Shown piece by piece: positions 33,667 through 45,941 of a stretch of DNA of 64,000 bases. The stretch lies in contig NC_135550.1 in the NCBI RefSeq assembly GCF_964340395.1, positions 21,537,676 through 21,601,675 of the forward strand. The letters run 5' to 3'. The notes below the pieces were generated by a model. The model saw nothing but the letters and a program-made list of their open reading frames with translations. It was not told the origin of the DNA and made no database searches. This stretch comes from Glandiceps talaboti. Taxonomy: Eukaryota > Hemichordata > Enteropneusta > Spengelidae. Both the position numbers and the translations under genes were made by a program. The stretch's first letter is position 1, and each line of letters starts with the position of its first letter.

Positions 33667-34192
33667 CAGATTTCTTTTCTGACAGATTTAAAATACTGTG
33701 TCATTCATTGCTTGTTAATATTCAAATTAATGCTCATCCTAGTTTTACCCTGTCAACTGAGGACCAAGGTGCTCAGTTTGGGTCCAAATCCTTCACACCC
33801 CACATATCAAATGGATTACCCCAAGACAACCTTATATTTCTTCCCTACAAGATTCACTCCATCAAAACTCTATCAAAGGACACTACAGGCTGTTTCATTC
33901 ACGTTAAAAAATTAGACTTTTTTTCAAGTTCATGAGATTCCTCTTTAATCCTACCAACATAAAATTCAAAAACCTTGCAGGATCAAAGTGTCCAAAAACC
34001 TTGACAATTAAAGTGAACATATGGAAGTCATAACTTGTATTATCAATTTTGATTCAGAAACGTGTATTGAAAATGATTAATAGCCAAAGTTGCCTTGTGC
34101 TAGTACATGCATTATAACATAGTCCTTGTAACATTGCATTTGATGGGTTATATGATTAAATCTCACTATATCTACTCAATAGGTCTTTCCAT

Positions 34193-34523
34193 AGTCTCTG
34201 TTACCCAGATTCTCATCACTGCGGGCTCTGCTATGAGACCACCCAGACGAGAGTCTGGGGAAATGTAACCACAATCGCCTGCACTGGATCTCTTACCCAG
34301 AGCAATGCATGCTGGGGAATACTTCACATCCAACAATCCAGGTACCTTTGCGAAATATTATCATGTGTCGTCAAGTGACTGATACATCTTAATTACAACA
34401 AACAGGCATCATAAACCCATTTTTCATGACTTGACAGAAATGTACTGTATGACTTCTGGTGCGGGCGACTTTGGATTACATTTCCCCAGATTCTCATCTG
34501 GGTGGTCTCAGTCTAGTTAACCA
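34193..34523. mobile_element. Second, degraded copy of the MITE, opposite orientation
   Basis: The left arm ('agtctctgttacccaga…') and the inner arm sequences match the element at 24781-25157. The interior 'caagtgactgatacatctt' and 'attacaacaaacaggc' match its reverse complement, so the two copies are inverted relative to each other. The right arm has lost part of its outer section, and no target-site duplication is left. Confidence 0.75.
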
Positions 34524-35344
34524 ATGTTATCAAACATTCAAACACATACAACAACACCTACAGGAAACCAACCACAAACATATATGCTTGCACCAAAATA
34601 GCTTGTTTATTGAGAATTACAAAGTCATAGTAAATATCATACCAAAGATTTATAAAGCATACATCATAGCACATAGAAATCCAATGGGTCTCAAATAAAC
34701 TTTGCATTATAGCTAGTATGTGCATCATGTTCAATTCAATCCCGTAAATAAATGTTGGCTCAGTATAATCTAAAAATTCTGTATTTTAGAATATTTTGGT
34801 TCCAAATGAAATACTTGAAGTATTGCACATAAAAATTCCTATTATTTGGTTATTGTGTAAACCACCCTTTTATCAAATATAACAATATTGGTATTAGAAT
34901 ATACTAAAACACAATTTGAATACTTTTGAATTATCATATTTGTTTTAGTGACCTTCAATAAACAACAGAATCAAAACCGACATTTCTTTGATTTGAATAA
35001 ATTTGCAACTTTCTTTACATATCTATCCTCTTTAGAGTCATTTGATACTACAAATTTGACAAGCTTACTGACAAAACATTCACACATGGCTAAATACCAT
35101 ATCTAAAGAGTCACCTGCACTGAGCATTTTGCTTGCATTGAAAAAGTTACTAAAAATTTGGAAAGTTTTCAGAAGATCAAATAGATGACAAAACCCAGGT
35201 TTTACCACCAAAGCTCCAATAACTAAATGATATATGTTGTATATTAAGTACTCCTATTTTTTGAACTTGGCTAAAATGTTGGTATGGGTTTATTCTGAAC
35301 TTTTGCTATATAATTTAAGTTGTTTGTTTTAAGTCATAGATACA

Positions 35345-35350
35345 TTTATT
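35345..35350 (-). terminator. Candidate polyadenylation signal of SCCPDH
   Basis: AATAAA on the minus strand about 45 bp after the stop codon; another copy lies at 35288-35293. Confidence 0.45.
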
Positions 35351-35394
35351 GTCAGACCATCGCTATAGCAAGTACAGTAGTCTGTGATTGACCA

Positions 35395-37606
35395 TTACTT
35401 TGTTTTAGCTTCACTGACCACTGTAAACTTCATACCATGCTTGTCGAGATTCTCTATCAGCTTGGTGTTTGCAAAGGCTGCCCCAGGTGAGTAAACACCA
35501 CCACTGCAACAAACAAACATACAAACACAATATAACAATAATAATTGTCTGCAATTAAACACTACTGTCTATGATGATACATGTATAACATAATGTCCTG
35601 TAACCCTTGACAACTGTCAATCACTATAACTGCTATTGTCAACATGCATGTCTCTGCTATATATAAAATGACAAAATCACACTGCACAAAAGTTCACGTA
35701 TCTGTGAAATGACAAAACATAACCACTAGATGTTAACTTTTTCCAGTAAATAACAGAACAGGTTTATACACTGTACCATATACCTACCTATCAGGCAGTG
35801 CTTCTTGCTCAGAGAGTAATGTCAGACCAGCTTGTACAATGGCAATAGGAGTGGCCACATAACCTGGCTCTGTAATGAAAACAACACAAAAAACAAAAAC
35901 AAATAAACATATAAACAACTAGATAAATGAGTATCAGAACATAAGTAACAATCAAATGAAGCAATGAACAGATAGATAACAGAAATAATAAATAATGTAT
36001 TTCATTTTTCACTCACTCACTCACTCACTTGCTTGCACACTCACTCACACCCACTCACTCACTCACTCACTCACTCACTCACTCTCACTGATTGATTGAT
36101 TGACTGACTGACTGACTGATGCAATCAATCAGTACACTTTGTTTGTTTGTTATGTTATGATACATATTATGATAATACCTAAATGTGATGCATGCTATTC
36201 TCTACATATCAACATTTGTACTGATATTGATAATGACATACCTGAATCTGTCAAAATACTGACACTGTGTTTGACATCTGAGGAGATTCCTGATACACAC
36301 ATTCACAGATTTACATATCAAACATTTACTATGACTACTTATTATCCTTTTTGTGTGTAAGAGTGCAATGCTACAATAAAGTATGTGTGTAGTCATATTT
36401 CCCACCTGGTCCTGCTACCTTGGTAACCATTTTCATATCATTTGTTGTCATGTTTTCATCTTTCTTACTGAATCCCTCTCCAAAGAATGTCATTGTAAAA
36501 GATGTAGTGGCCATCTGTTCTCTGGTTGGTCCTTCATGTGTTACCATGCCAACAGAAAACAACTTAGGAAACTGTGTGACACAAATTGTGCAAAAGAGCA
36601 AATTAGTTGATACAATATCACACAATCTGATCTATATCACCTGATAAACCAGATTTCTGTTGTAGCTTTAGAGTTCCACACACATGGTGCAGCATGACCA
36701 CCAAAGGAACTGAGTCTATAGTTGGGTCCAAACAGTAAATACTTGGTCTGATGATCAGTGTGTACAAAGATTAGGCTTCACAGGAAAAGTGTCTTACAAG
36801 TAAGACAGTAAAGACAACGTAACACTTTATAGGTGGCCAGGAGAACTTTGTAATCAATTCTGTATTGTACTGGCAACCAGTGACAGTTGTTGAGTATAAT
36901 GTGTTCACGTTTCACCCACAATTTATTTAGAAAGACAGGTAAATTTATCGACATTAGAATAAAATGGTTGCCAGTTTGAGAACACTGCACTGGCCCAACG
37001 GTCAAATAATACAGCCCAAACTCAAATTCTTCAAACAAGGTGCAAGGAGGTATACAGAGTACTTTTCATGTCAAGTCTGTATCACATGTCAAAGTTGTCA
37101 GAGAAATAAAGTTTCATACCTTCTCCAGTAGAGTTCTTCCAAACTTAAATTTGGCCAAGACACCAAACATCAAACCAACAACCATCATTGGGATCAGGTA
37201 GAGAAGACTTGCTACAGTGAAGTAGGCACCAAACTGAAGCTGCTCAAGATAATGAGAAAGTTAATTATCATGGTGAAAGTATCAATTGGTGAAGTCTAAC
37301 AGAGTAAATGAAGCAATGTACACTAAACATGATTTGAGACAAATTAGCTGGTCTTGGCTGGCTGACAATCTCATTGCCATGGTTGATAAGCACTATTTGA
37401 TTGTTGTGAATGTTTTGAATAGCATTCATACTTTACCCAAAACAACATTGCTGGAATGTATTACATGTATGATATTCACATACTGAGATGCATGTCTGAA
37501 TATGCATGCACACTCAATAGCACGAGACAAACACACATGCATACACGCATGAACGCACGCATGCATGCATGAACACATGTAAACATGCACACACACGCGC
37601 ACATGC

Positions 37607-37663
<57 letters not shown>

Positions 37664-40600
37664 TAAGATATCCTTTCAATCATCTTGGTATAGCTTACTG
37701 GTCTTTTTTCTTCATTTTCATACTGGAATCGTTGTGTTCTTCTGACAACTGATGCATCAGCTCCAAGAAATGGTAAGCAATATTTACCCACATCAGGATT
37801 GAAAAATAAGGCTCCTCTATAGAAAGCAAACATCATTTGATAAAATAATTTGATAAAATGAACTTTGAGCATTGTACATTTCATCTATTGTACCATTTCC
37901 TTAACTCTGCTGCTTCCCTGTTTTAATATTGGTTCATAGTCCAGAGATGCAGAGTAGATTTACAGTAGAGGTGTATTGATTTAAGGCAAAGTTGACAGTC
38001 AGCTGACATGATAAGAAAGCTTTGACAAACATATTTTATAATGCAATGAATTTACTACAAACATTCTAACCTTTTGGGCAACTTCGGCTCCAATCTTGGC
38101 AATGGTTGTGGATTCAACTGTTTGCGTATTTTCCTCAGATTACCTTGATCAGCAAAGCCATGAATGGCAGACTGCCAGGTGGCATAATGAATATTAGTTC
38201 CCTATATAGAGATATTTAAATAAAACAATTATGGGGTAGCTTGTGAGATATGTAGGATACACTGTAAATTTGCTATGTTTAATTGGAAATGGATGTTAAT
38301 TAATAAAATATGTTAGTTTCATTCACTGAACATAGGTGGAAGTGACGTGCAGGTCTTGCGAGGAAATATTCCCCAGGTAGGTTGTAGACCACTACCCTCC
38401 CCTATGAACCTAGATTTTGCATCAAGGTATTATGTTGTTTGATACCATCATTCTATCAAACTTTTATGTTCCTGAAATTTCCAGCTTTTGATCTCAGTGA
38501 ATGAAACCAGAGTTATTGATAATGACAAGACTGTAGTGCAAAGCTACAATATGAAAAATACACAAGATGTTGCTTTGATGTCCATGCTATATTCTTACCT
38601 TTGGTCCACTATGGAATGTCAGAAAACTTTCAGCTGTGGTGAGCACACCTGTAACAATATATGTGTACAATAATGTAAGACATCAAGAACATTACAAAAA
38701 CCTGTGAGATGTACTCATCTTTAAGAATGACTGAATGAATATGGCCATTGTCATGTCATTATTACATATGTAGCAGAGATTTATACTTGCACCGATGCAC
38801 ACGCATACAAGTGGTATTTATACTGCAGCGCAATACCAAAGATATTACTGCATACCTGCATGTGAATGATATGCCAATGAGCACATGGTTGTTCATTCTA
38901 CACAAAAAGCGAGTGATCGCATAGTGTCATTTTTATGGAAAGTTGTTGTTTCAGATAAACACAACAGAACCCCATGTCAAGCGAGTGCAAGTGTGGGTAC
39001 TCTGGGGTATTTGCACTCATGCTTGAAGTGTTTTCTGCTGCACTTTCACTCTATGCTTATGAAAGGACTGCCACAGAGAACACTGCAAGCACTTGTGCAA
39101 ATATGCCACACTTTTGCACTCATTTGTCACAGGGTTCTGTCATATTAATAGACATTTCTCAGTCTAAACTTTGAACTACGGTATATAGTCTCTACTATTT
39201 TACAGTAAGTTGCAATACATACACAGATTTATTAAACTACATTGCAAACTTCTTTCCTGCTAGTTTTAGAATTCTATGTTGTGTAAATAATACTTCCATA
39301 CTGCAGTGTACCAGTACATACATCTTATAAGGTGCTTTTTATCTTTCAAATGGGAAGGTTATGAATTATGTTATGAATTATGCAACATACCTGGAAATTT
39401 CTCTTTCAAGAACAGTACTCCCATATCAGCTGGAATGCTATCAAACCCACAACTTCCAACAACATACACATTATTCTCCTTTGCCAGGCTGTGATATTTT
39501 AACTGCATGTTCTCCAAAAACTGATTAGAAAATTCCAAGAAGACACATGTTTAGTTACACAGCAGTAAATCTTTATACATTGTACTTATCAATGCACTAT
39601 TTTGAGCAAACAATGTCAGTGCTGGTGAATCGAGCATTTGCTGTCATAGTGCTATATTTTGTTATTGTATGACACCATTGTCAACCCAATATTCAAATAA
39701 AACTGCACACTTTTGAAAACAACTGTAAACCATTCATTTTTGCAAATTAGTGTACTCATTATGCAAGCAGTATCAACCAATAACGATATCAAGGTGTTTT
39801 ACAACATCATACAAAATATGAATATCATAATATCCTTAATGTATAGACTTGAGATACAAAACATCAGCCTTTGGAATCACCTCACTGTCTCAATCGTTCT
39901 GACCAATCACTAATCATTTTTGCCTTTACGCATATGCCCACATCAAGCAAATACGATAACACATCTTACTTGAGGTTCACCACTGATATCCAAATGATGG
40001 GCTCCATTCTCTACACAGGCTTTGACAACCTGTTCTCCCCAAAAACGGTACTGTAATGATAAAACCACAATTTCAAGTTATAAATATGCCTTGCTTGTTC
40101 TACAAGATAAATTGTATACCATGCTCAATCTAGAGTTTCAAATAGTGTACTTGCAAAGTCTTTCTGATGAATGTATAACAATGGCAGATGAACTATCCAC
40201 AAGCTACCACAGACACAAACTACAACTACTTATTGTGAGAAGTTGATATAACCTTTAAACATATGTGATGTGATTACACTCACAGTAGGGTGATGATTCT
40301 GATAGCAAGTTTTTTTTCTAAAGTGGAGGCACACACAACCTCATTCAATGTTTACACTATCTTGCAGGGTGATTTGTTCCACACAACAAAGGCACCACTC
40401 TTACTCATGTGTGTAATCTACCATGTGCAATGACAATAGTTTGATTTGTGACTACCTCAGTTTGCCAATAGCACATCTTCCATAGTAATATCATTGTGGC
40501 AAACTGAGAAGATAAATCAATGCAAGAGCTAAGCAATGAGGCAAGCAGTTGACTTACTGGTCCTACACAGTTCATAACCAACTTGGCTTGTTGACAAAGT

Positions 40601-42480
40601 TTAGCCATTGAGTCCCCATCATTTACATCAGCAATAATGACTTCAACATTATCCAGTTGTTTACCTGTGCAATGAAATGAAATCTGTCTTTAAAATAGCA
40701 ATGATTAGCGAAATCAACTATTTTCACTCTTGTCTTCAGATAATCAATTTGATATATGGTGGGAATAGACATTGTGAGAAGAGATGGCTGCCACTGTTGA
40801 ATAGAAGAGATCAATGCTTTAGATTCCAGGCCTCTGTATGTACGACTGGAATACTGGGATGAACCATGAGTGCAACACATCAAGGAGACTGTCATTGTTT
40901 TAAAGCTAAAAGGTGTGTTTGAAGTTAGTACATCTGACATTTTTAGTATACTTTCACTTTCCTGTATAAAGGATGTGTATATATGAGCAACCCAGACAGC
41001 AATATCTACAGTTAGTTCCAATTTGAAATTAGCAAAAAAGACTTTTCTTCACATCCTGATTGCTTTGATACCTTTATGGATACTTTACTGCTACATTTGG
41101 CACAAACACTTTAAAATGAACTGTAGAAGTACTGACCACAACATCACAATAAGAAGACTAATTGACTCTCTTTAACCATTTCTTTTACTAACAACTTTAA
41201 TATGCAAATGAGACCAGAACACTTTTTTTCCTAACATGATAATCTTCTTAATGGTTTTCATAATCAATATCCTTGAGAATGACACTAAATCAAACTTCTT
41301 ATGGTAACATTTATAGTTTATACAATTCATAGATTTGTCTCACTATTTCAAAGCTCCTGTAGCACTAACAATTGTTGCAGAATTGATGGTAATTTACTTC
41401 CAAAGACTGAAAGATGTATAAGTTTGTTAATTTAATGTTTTCTATTACATTCACTTTTCTTTTCTAGATCCATTCACACCATATGATTCTACCGATCTAC
41501 CTAAGAACAATTTTTTTTATTGTAGTTACTTTCCCCCATAGCAATAATTTCATCACCATTGAGCACTATCACTCGTACATCAAATCACTCTATCATGGGA
41601 CTATGATCAGATTTAAAAGACTGTCAGTTAAAGGTGCCAGAAGAAAGACAAGTTTCAACATGACAAGTTTTGGCCTTCAGTGAAGATACTTATTTTTGAT
41701 AAGGTTCCTCCCAACCCCGTCATGAGCACTTGACTATAAAATACAAATATAAAATACAAATTATTTTCCGTTTAAAAGTTTAACTAACACCAAATATTTT
41801 GTTTTACAATCCAGTTCAGAGGGTCACATGATTGCACAAGCAAGAAGAAAGCATAGCAATAGCATTTTCGATTGCCTGAATTAAATAAATGTATGTAACT
41901 CCATGGATGTATAGGTGAGACATCTATGGTAACTCGAACGTGACAAATTATAGAAGACACCAAATCATGCACACGTAATATTGTGCCACAGTTGCAGTTC
42001 CGATTGTGTCCTTCTGGTAGGTACGTCTACCCCTGTGGTGGACTTCACCATAGACCCTCCACCAAGCGGAGGGTCTGACTTTACACAACATTGTGCTCAA
42101 GTAAACAGTTTCCAATAATTTTACATGCAATTCGATTAAATATACCTGGGATTCAAAGGGAAATAAAGTTCAGCGCTTACAAACGAAATATTCTGGTTTC
42201 ACGATTGATCGCTGGTGTTATGACAACACACATGTGACTGTGCTCGAAACTGCGTATGACACTGTGCAAAGAGAGATGGGCGTGCGCGATTCTCACCTGT
42301 TTCTTTCTGTGCTTGTTGCAATATGCCATCAAGTTTAGATTTATTGCGACCTGCAACTGCCCATTTCAGATCTTTCTCTTTTTCAGTGACACGGGCAAGT
42401 TCCTCAACCACAAATTGGCCCGTAAACCCTGTTGCTCCAAAGACGACCACGTCGAACTTTCTCTCCAGGGGCGCAGCCAT
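35395..42480 (-). CDS. SCCPDH: Saccharopine dehydrogenase-like oxidoreductase, 11 exons, complete
   Basis: Minus-strand exons: 42480-42297, 40664-40558, 40050-39970, 39520-39391, 38648-38599, 38201-38071, 37816-37699, 37239-37120, 36571-36406, 35869-35788, 35503-35395. All are GT-AG and in phase, giving 425 aa (human ~429). Landmarks: nucleotide-binding VVVFGATGFTGQFVVEELAR (aa 11-30); AVAGRNKSKL; LVMNCVGP (~90-97); ACVENGAHHLDISGEPQ; VGSCGFDSIPADMGV (~145-160); WQSAIHGFADQGNLRKIR; PFLGADASVVRRTQRF (~240-255); a hydrophobic segment SLLYLIPMMVVGLMFGVLA (~275-295); ATTSFTMTFFGEGFS; GYVATPIAIVQAGLTLLS; GGVYSPGAAFANTKLIENLD. Members lack proven saccharopine dehydrogenase activity in animals and are linked to lipid droplets; the hydrophobic segment agrees with membrane or droplet association. 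The start is the first ATG before the Rossmann motif. Confidence 0.95.
36010..36120. repeat. (CACT)n / (GATT, GACT)n microsatellite
   Basis: Cact-type units followed by gatt and gact units in an SCCPDH intron. Confidence 0.9.
36778..37038 (-). mobile_element. LINE reverse-transcriptase C-terminal fragment (CR1/L2-like)
   Basis: An open stretch of 86 codons includes HWLPVQYRIDYKVLLATYKV. This is the 'HWLPV..RI.YK.L..TYK.L' signature found just after the reverse-transcriptase domain in CR1, L2 and Jockey-type non-LTR retrotransposons. Only this C-terminal part is present, with no endonuclease or palm motifs. It lies in SCCPDH intron 8, in the same orientation as the gene. Confidence 0.75.
37606..37661. 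repeat. (CA)n microsatellite
   Basis: About 26 CA units in the SCCPDH intron between exons 7 and 8, within a wider acac/gcat-rich block from about 37505. Confidence 0.95.
42048..42076. mobile_element. Short palindrome with 7-bp flanking repeats (family 2, copy 1)
   Basis: It starts ccatagaccctcc. The stem arms are agaccctcc (42052-42060) and ggagggtct (42068-42076) with a 7-nt loop. The flanks are GACTTCA (42041-42047) and GACTTTA (42077-42083), a 6-of-7 match. It lies in SCCPDH intron 1. Confidence 0.45.
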
Positions 42481-44950
42481 GTTTAAATGTTTACACTCAG
42501 AAGTGATAGCGCCCCCTAGAAAGTCGCGGCGCTGTACGTATGCTATGTACCCTACACACAGTCAGTGTACACTCGTACGTGTAGGGTCTATGGTACAATA
42601 TTAGCATGTATACACAGGGACACGTATTGCTTAGATTATTAGATTATCGAGGAAAGTATGACACGAATCTTGCTACTACAAGTGTATCAATATACCCTCT
42701 ATATTAGGAGATACTAGTAACTAACATTGGGGAGGGGGGAATATATTCAAGTCAAACATTGTCATAGTTTGCCTAGTCTGTAGACATTGCAATTGAGGAA
42801 AACAACAGTATATTAGAAACAAACGAAATATTCATGAGATGAGGATGACTATTTTACCCAGGATTTTTTATCTTAAAAGAATTCATTTAGAACATGAAGA
42901 AAAAATACAAAAGAATAAAAATAACAAATATGCCCAATTTTACTAGCCTATTAATAGGCATAAAGTGCACACATTTCGATGGCAACACATTTACCGTATG
43001 AAAAAGTGAATTTTTTGTTATTAACACACAAAAAAATGTGTAGCACAATTAGCTTACAAAAGTGTGACATATCAGGATTACAGGTACTTGTAGTCTGGAA
43101 TCAGGAATTAGCTGATATATAACATTTTAAAATTTCGGAATAGACTGAGTATGAAATAGAATCCTTTCAATGTAGAGGGGAAATGAATTCATTGGGCTCG
43201 AAGTTCACAAAGTTTCTCAAAACAAACCCAGGAAAGAAAAAAACTTAAAAACAGAAAGAAAAAACCCTCAAAATCAAAACTAACGCTACAATTATTGCAG
43301 CTAAATAATCAGCATACAGAGATGGCAACGATAACAGTGACGACACTGGCAGCAACAATAGGGAAAAGCAGTGTTTCTTAGATTATTTTTTTTCCTTGTC
43401 TACAGGCTAAACATAACATTGTGACGAATATGTGTCCCCCACCTTTGTAAAAACAAAACAAAACAAAAAAACAAACCTCCTGCCCTCACCTTGTAGTGTA
43501 TTGATACATTTGTAGTACCAGGATTCGTGTGATATTACGAAAACAACAATATAATATAAGCAATATTATTACGTGTCCCTGTGAGAGCAACAGCAACGTT
43601 CGCCAACACTACACATGCAGAAATAACAGATTATAGCTTGTAAGGAGCGAGATCAATATGTTCAATGTAGGATAAAAAACTAAACTCTTACTTTATCCCA
43701 CACCCAAAAAAACGATTGTACTTTTAGTGGATCTGTTTTGTACCCCTAGATACAAATATTTCGTTTTAAAATGTCGTGAAATTGAGAAATGGAAGAATTT
43801 TTGCTATAGTAAATGCATGGCACTAAAAAATAAAGTAAAGTGTGACAAAAGAACTATTTACTATCAGTCCTCATTACACACTGGCTTTGTATTCATAGCA
43901 CTACATACTACTACATACTGATTTGAAATTGATTGTACTGTCTATCTGAAACATTTTCAATTTTGGCCAATTTAGTTAGAGCATGGAAGTATACTTCCAT
44001 GGTTAGAGGTGGTGGGAGTCTGAAGCCTAACTAAAAAAATAGTGTTTTTTTTTATCTGAACTATTGCTCTCGCCCCTAACACGGCAGCCAATAAACTCAA
44101 ACAGAAAAAAAGTAAAATAGTTTAATAAAGGCCAATTACATGTAATATATTCCACATGAACGCATTCACGTTTAATGAAAATTATGAAACTTTTGTAGAT
44201 TTGGTATGCCTTGATGTTGAGTTTAAGCCACAGAAAGTTATGAACATGAAGTGCACGAAATTCACTGAGGCAACTGATTATTAAATGCAAATGTTTGTGT
44301 GTTATTGTTTCCAAAAAAATGGAAACGGTGGTCGATTTACAACACTCTGACATAATCATCCATCGTCGAGAATTGTAATTACTGATAGATGTGAATGACC
44401 CAATCTGGACCCAATGGTCAGCATGCATGCATGGACAACCCAGCATGCACCATCACCATGGCTGGTTCAATCGAATCTTTGTTTTGTTTGTCTGTGGTCT
44501 GCGACAGAATTGTATTGACCTTTCAACCCGGAACATACCATTTTATAATGGAGGTACACTAAATAGTATTTATACTCTCGGTACATTTATGCGTAATTTG
44601 ACTATGCGTTAACTGCCTACATACATAGGTTGCATTAGATTTACAGTCAGTATGAAAACTTATTATTTGAAATATATTTTTTACCCTTTAACCTTGTAAA
44701 ATATTCTTTACGATATAAAAGCCTTACCTATGTGAAGTGTATGAACAATGACATTTGCATCTAATTAATATTCTGATGTCATTACAGGCTTACTTGCTTG
44801 TTGCATTCAATTCACAATAATGGCGATAGAGTGTAGTGTATGAGAGACAAGTCTGTTGGATATGTTATTATTTTAGCTCTACATATTTACCTTATTATAC
44901 TTTTGGATTTGACTGCACCATCGCAACAACAAGCAAATTTTCAAAGTACA
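42481..44950. other. Intergenic region upstream of SCCPDH and of the right-hand gene
   Basis: About 2.5 kb with no recognised gene. The first ~120 bp beside SCCPDH are richer in CpG and probably hold its promoter, including family-2 palindrome copy 2 (42549-42593). The rest is AT-rich, with A-rich tracts and short open frames only. Confidence 0.5.
42549..42593. repeat. Family 2 palindrome, copy 2 (looser)
   Basis: Arms accctacac (42549-42557) and gtgtagggt (42579-42587) are followed by ctatgg, matching the right half of the family-2 palindrome at 45911-45939. It lies about 70 bp upstream of the SCCPDH start codon. Confidence 0.4.
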
Positions 44951-44959
44951 AATAGCATC

Positions 44960-45330
44960 GCGCCAAATTGTTGTTTTACAGAACTCCACGACCTCCGAAG
45001 CAGACGACTGAATCGGTCAAAATGAAGACGAACGATTGCCACAGCTGATAGCACTGGACAGTGAATATTAGTGTTCTGTAGTTTGCGCACTTTTGTGTGT
45101 ACTTACGACACCAAACAGCTAATTTGGTCGTACGCTAGCATTGCTTTTGCTACGAACTTTTAGCCATGGTCGTTTAAATCCTGTGGATTATATTTTACAT
45201 TCACCAAATTCAGTTGTTCGTTCTCGAAACGATTGCTACCAACGAGCTGATCAGTGATGTCGAAAACTTCATTCAACTTGCAAGCCATGTCAATACGGTC
45301 ATTGGAATTTGAGTATTTTTAGTTTCCAAG
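44960..45330 (+). other. Likely non-coding first exon and promoter of an unidentified gene
   Basis: This patch has more CpG and a more mixed composition than its surroundings. It ends with a strong splice donor (tttccaag then gtaagag; donor at 45331). In-frame ATGs inside are followed by early stops, so it reads as a 5' UTR. The next convincing exon on this strand begins at 52304. The exact transcription start cannot be seen. Confidence 0.4.
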
Positions 45331-45908
45331 GTAAGAGATCCGAAAGTTAAGTCAACATTATATGTTCAAAATGACCTTAGAATTACGTAAGATAGGTTTT
45401 TGCATTTTAAGCCTGGGTCCCAAGGCAAGGCTTTGACACGAAAGTGACCAGTATTTTTATTTTACAAGAGATACACCTTCAGGTAGACACGTTAAATGCC
45501 AAACAACAGATCGCAATTGTTTATATATTAAACTTGGCGAATTCGTCTAAGCGATTTACTTTGTTTTTAAATGTTTGTCAAAAAAATCGTGTACCAAATT
45601 TGTCTTGGAGGAATAAATTTCACTGACAGATGTTACTATAGGTGTATCATTTAAATGATAAAGCCCCAATCTAATTTGGCAGGGTACTTTTAACTGGCAC
45701 CTGGTGTAGGAAGTGCATGTAAATTGTTTAGCTTACTATATACACTGAATTGACTTTGTTATATAATTGATTGAAGTTGTTTAGTGTTAGATACAAACAT
45801 ATTTTGATTGTGTACTTAACAAATGCAAAGCAAACTGTAGGACAAGTAAGTATTCAAGGATATCGAATTCGTTCTCTTTATTTATACAGAATCTTGCACT
45901 TGCTGTTG

Positions 45909-45941
45909 AACCATAGACCCTACACCAAAGGGTCTATGGTT
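45909..45941. mobile_element. Perfect 13-bp-stem palindrome (family 2, copy 3)
   Basis: Arms aaccatagaccct (45909-45921) and agggtctatggtt (45929-45941) with loop acaccaa. TTGAA lies at both edges of the ccatag…ctatgg core, compatible with a 5-bp target-site duplication. Confidence 0.45.

Larger units (their letters stand above)
33299..35394. other. Intergenic region between PCMT1 copy B and SCCPDH (convergent)
   Basis: This 2.1 kb stretch holds the PCMT1 copy B 3' UTR, the second MITE copy (34193-34523) and the SCCPDH 3' end. A minus-strand AATAAA (tttatt at 35345-35350) is about 45 bp past the SCCPDH stop. No other gene was seen. Confidence 0.55.

Noticed and set aside
34193-34523. MITE pair as the cause of the PCMT1 inverted duplication
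   Set aside because: One copy has its own target-site duplication inside intron 1 and the other lies outside copy B, so neither sits at a duplication breakpoint that can be seen.
35341-35400. Possible further member of the CAGACCA palindrome family near 'gtcagaccatcgc'
   Set aside because: The arms pair over only a few bases and the motif is not the CTCAGACCAC core.
37426-37884. 152-codon minus open frame taken as one exon
   Set aside because: Only 37699-37816 is SCCPDH coding sequence; the remainder is CA-repeat and intron read-through.
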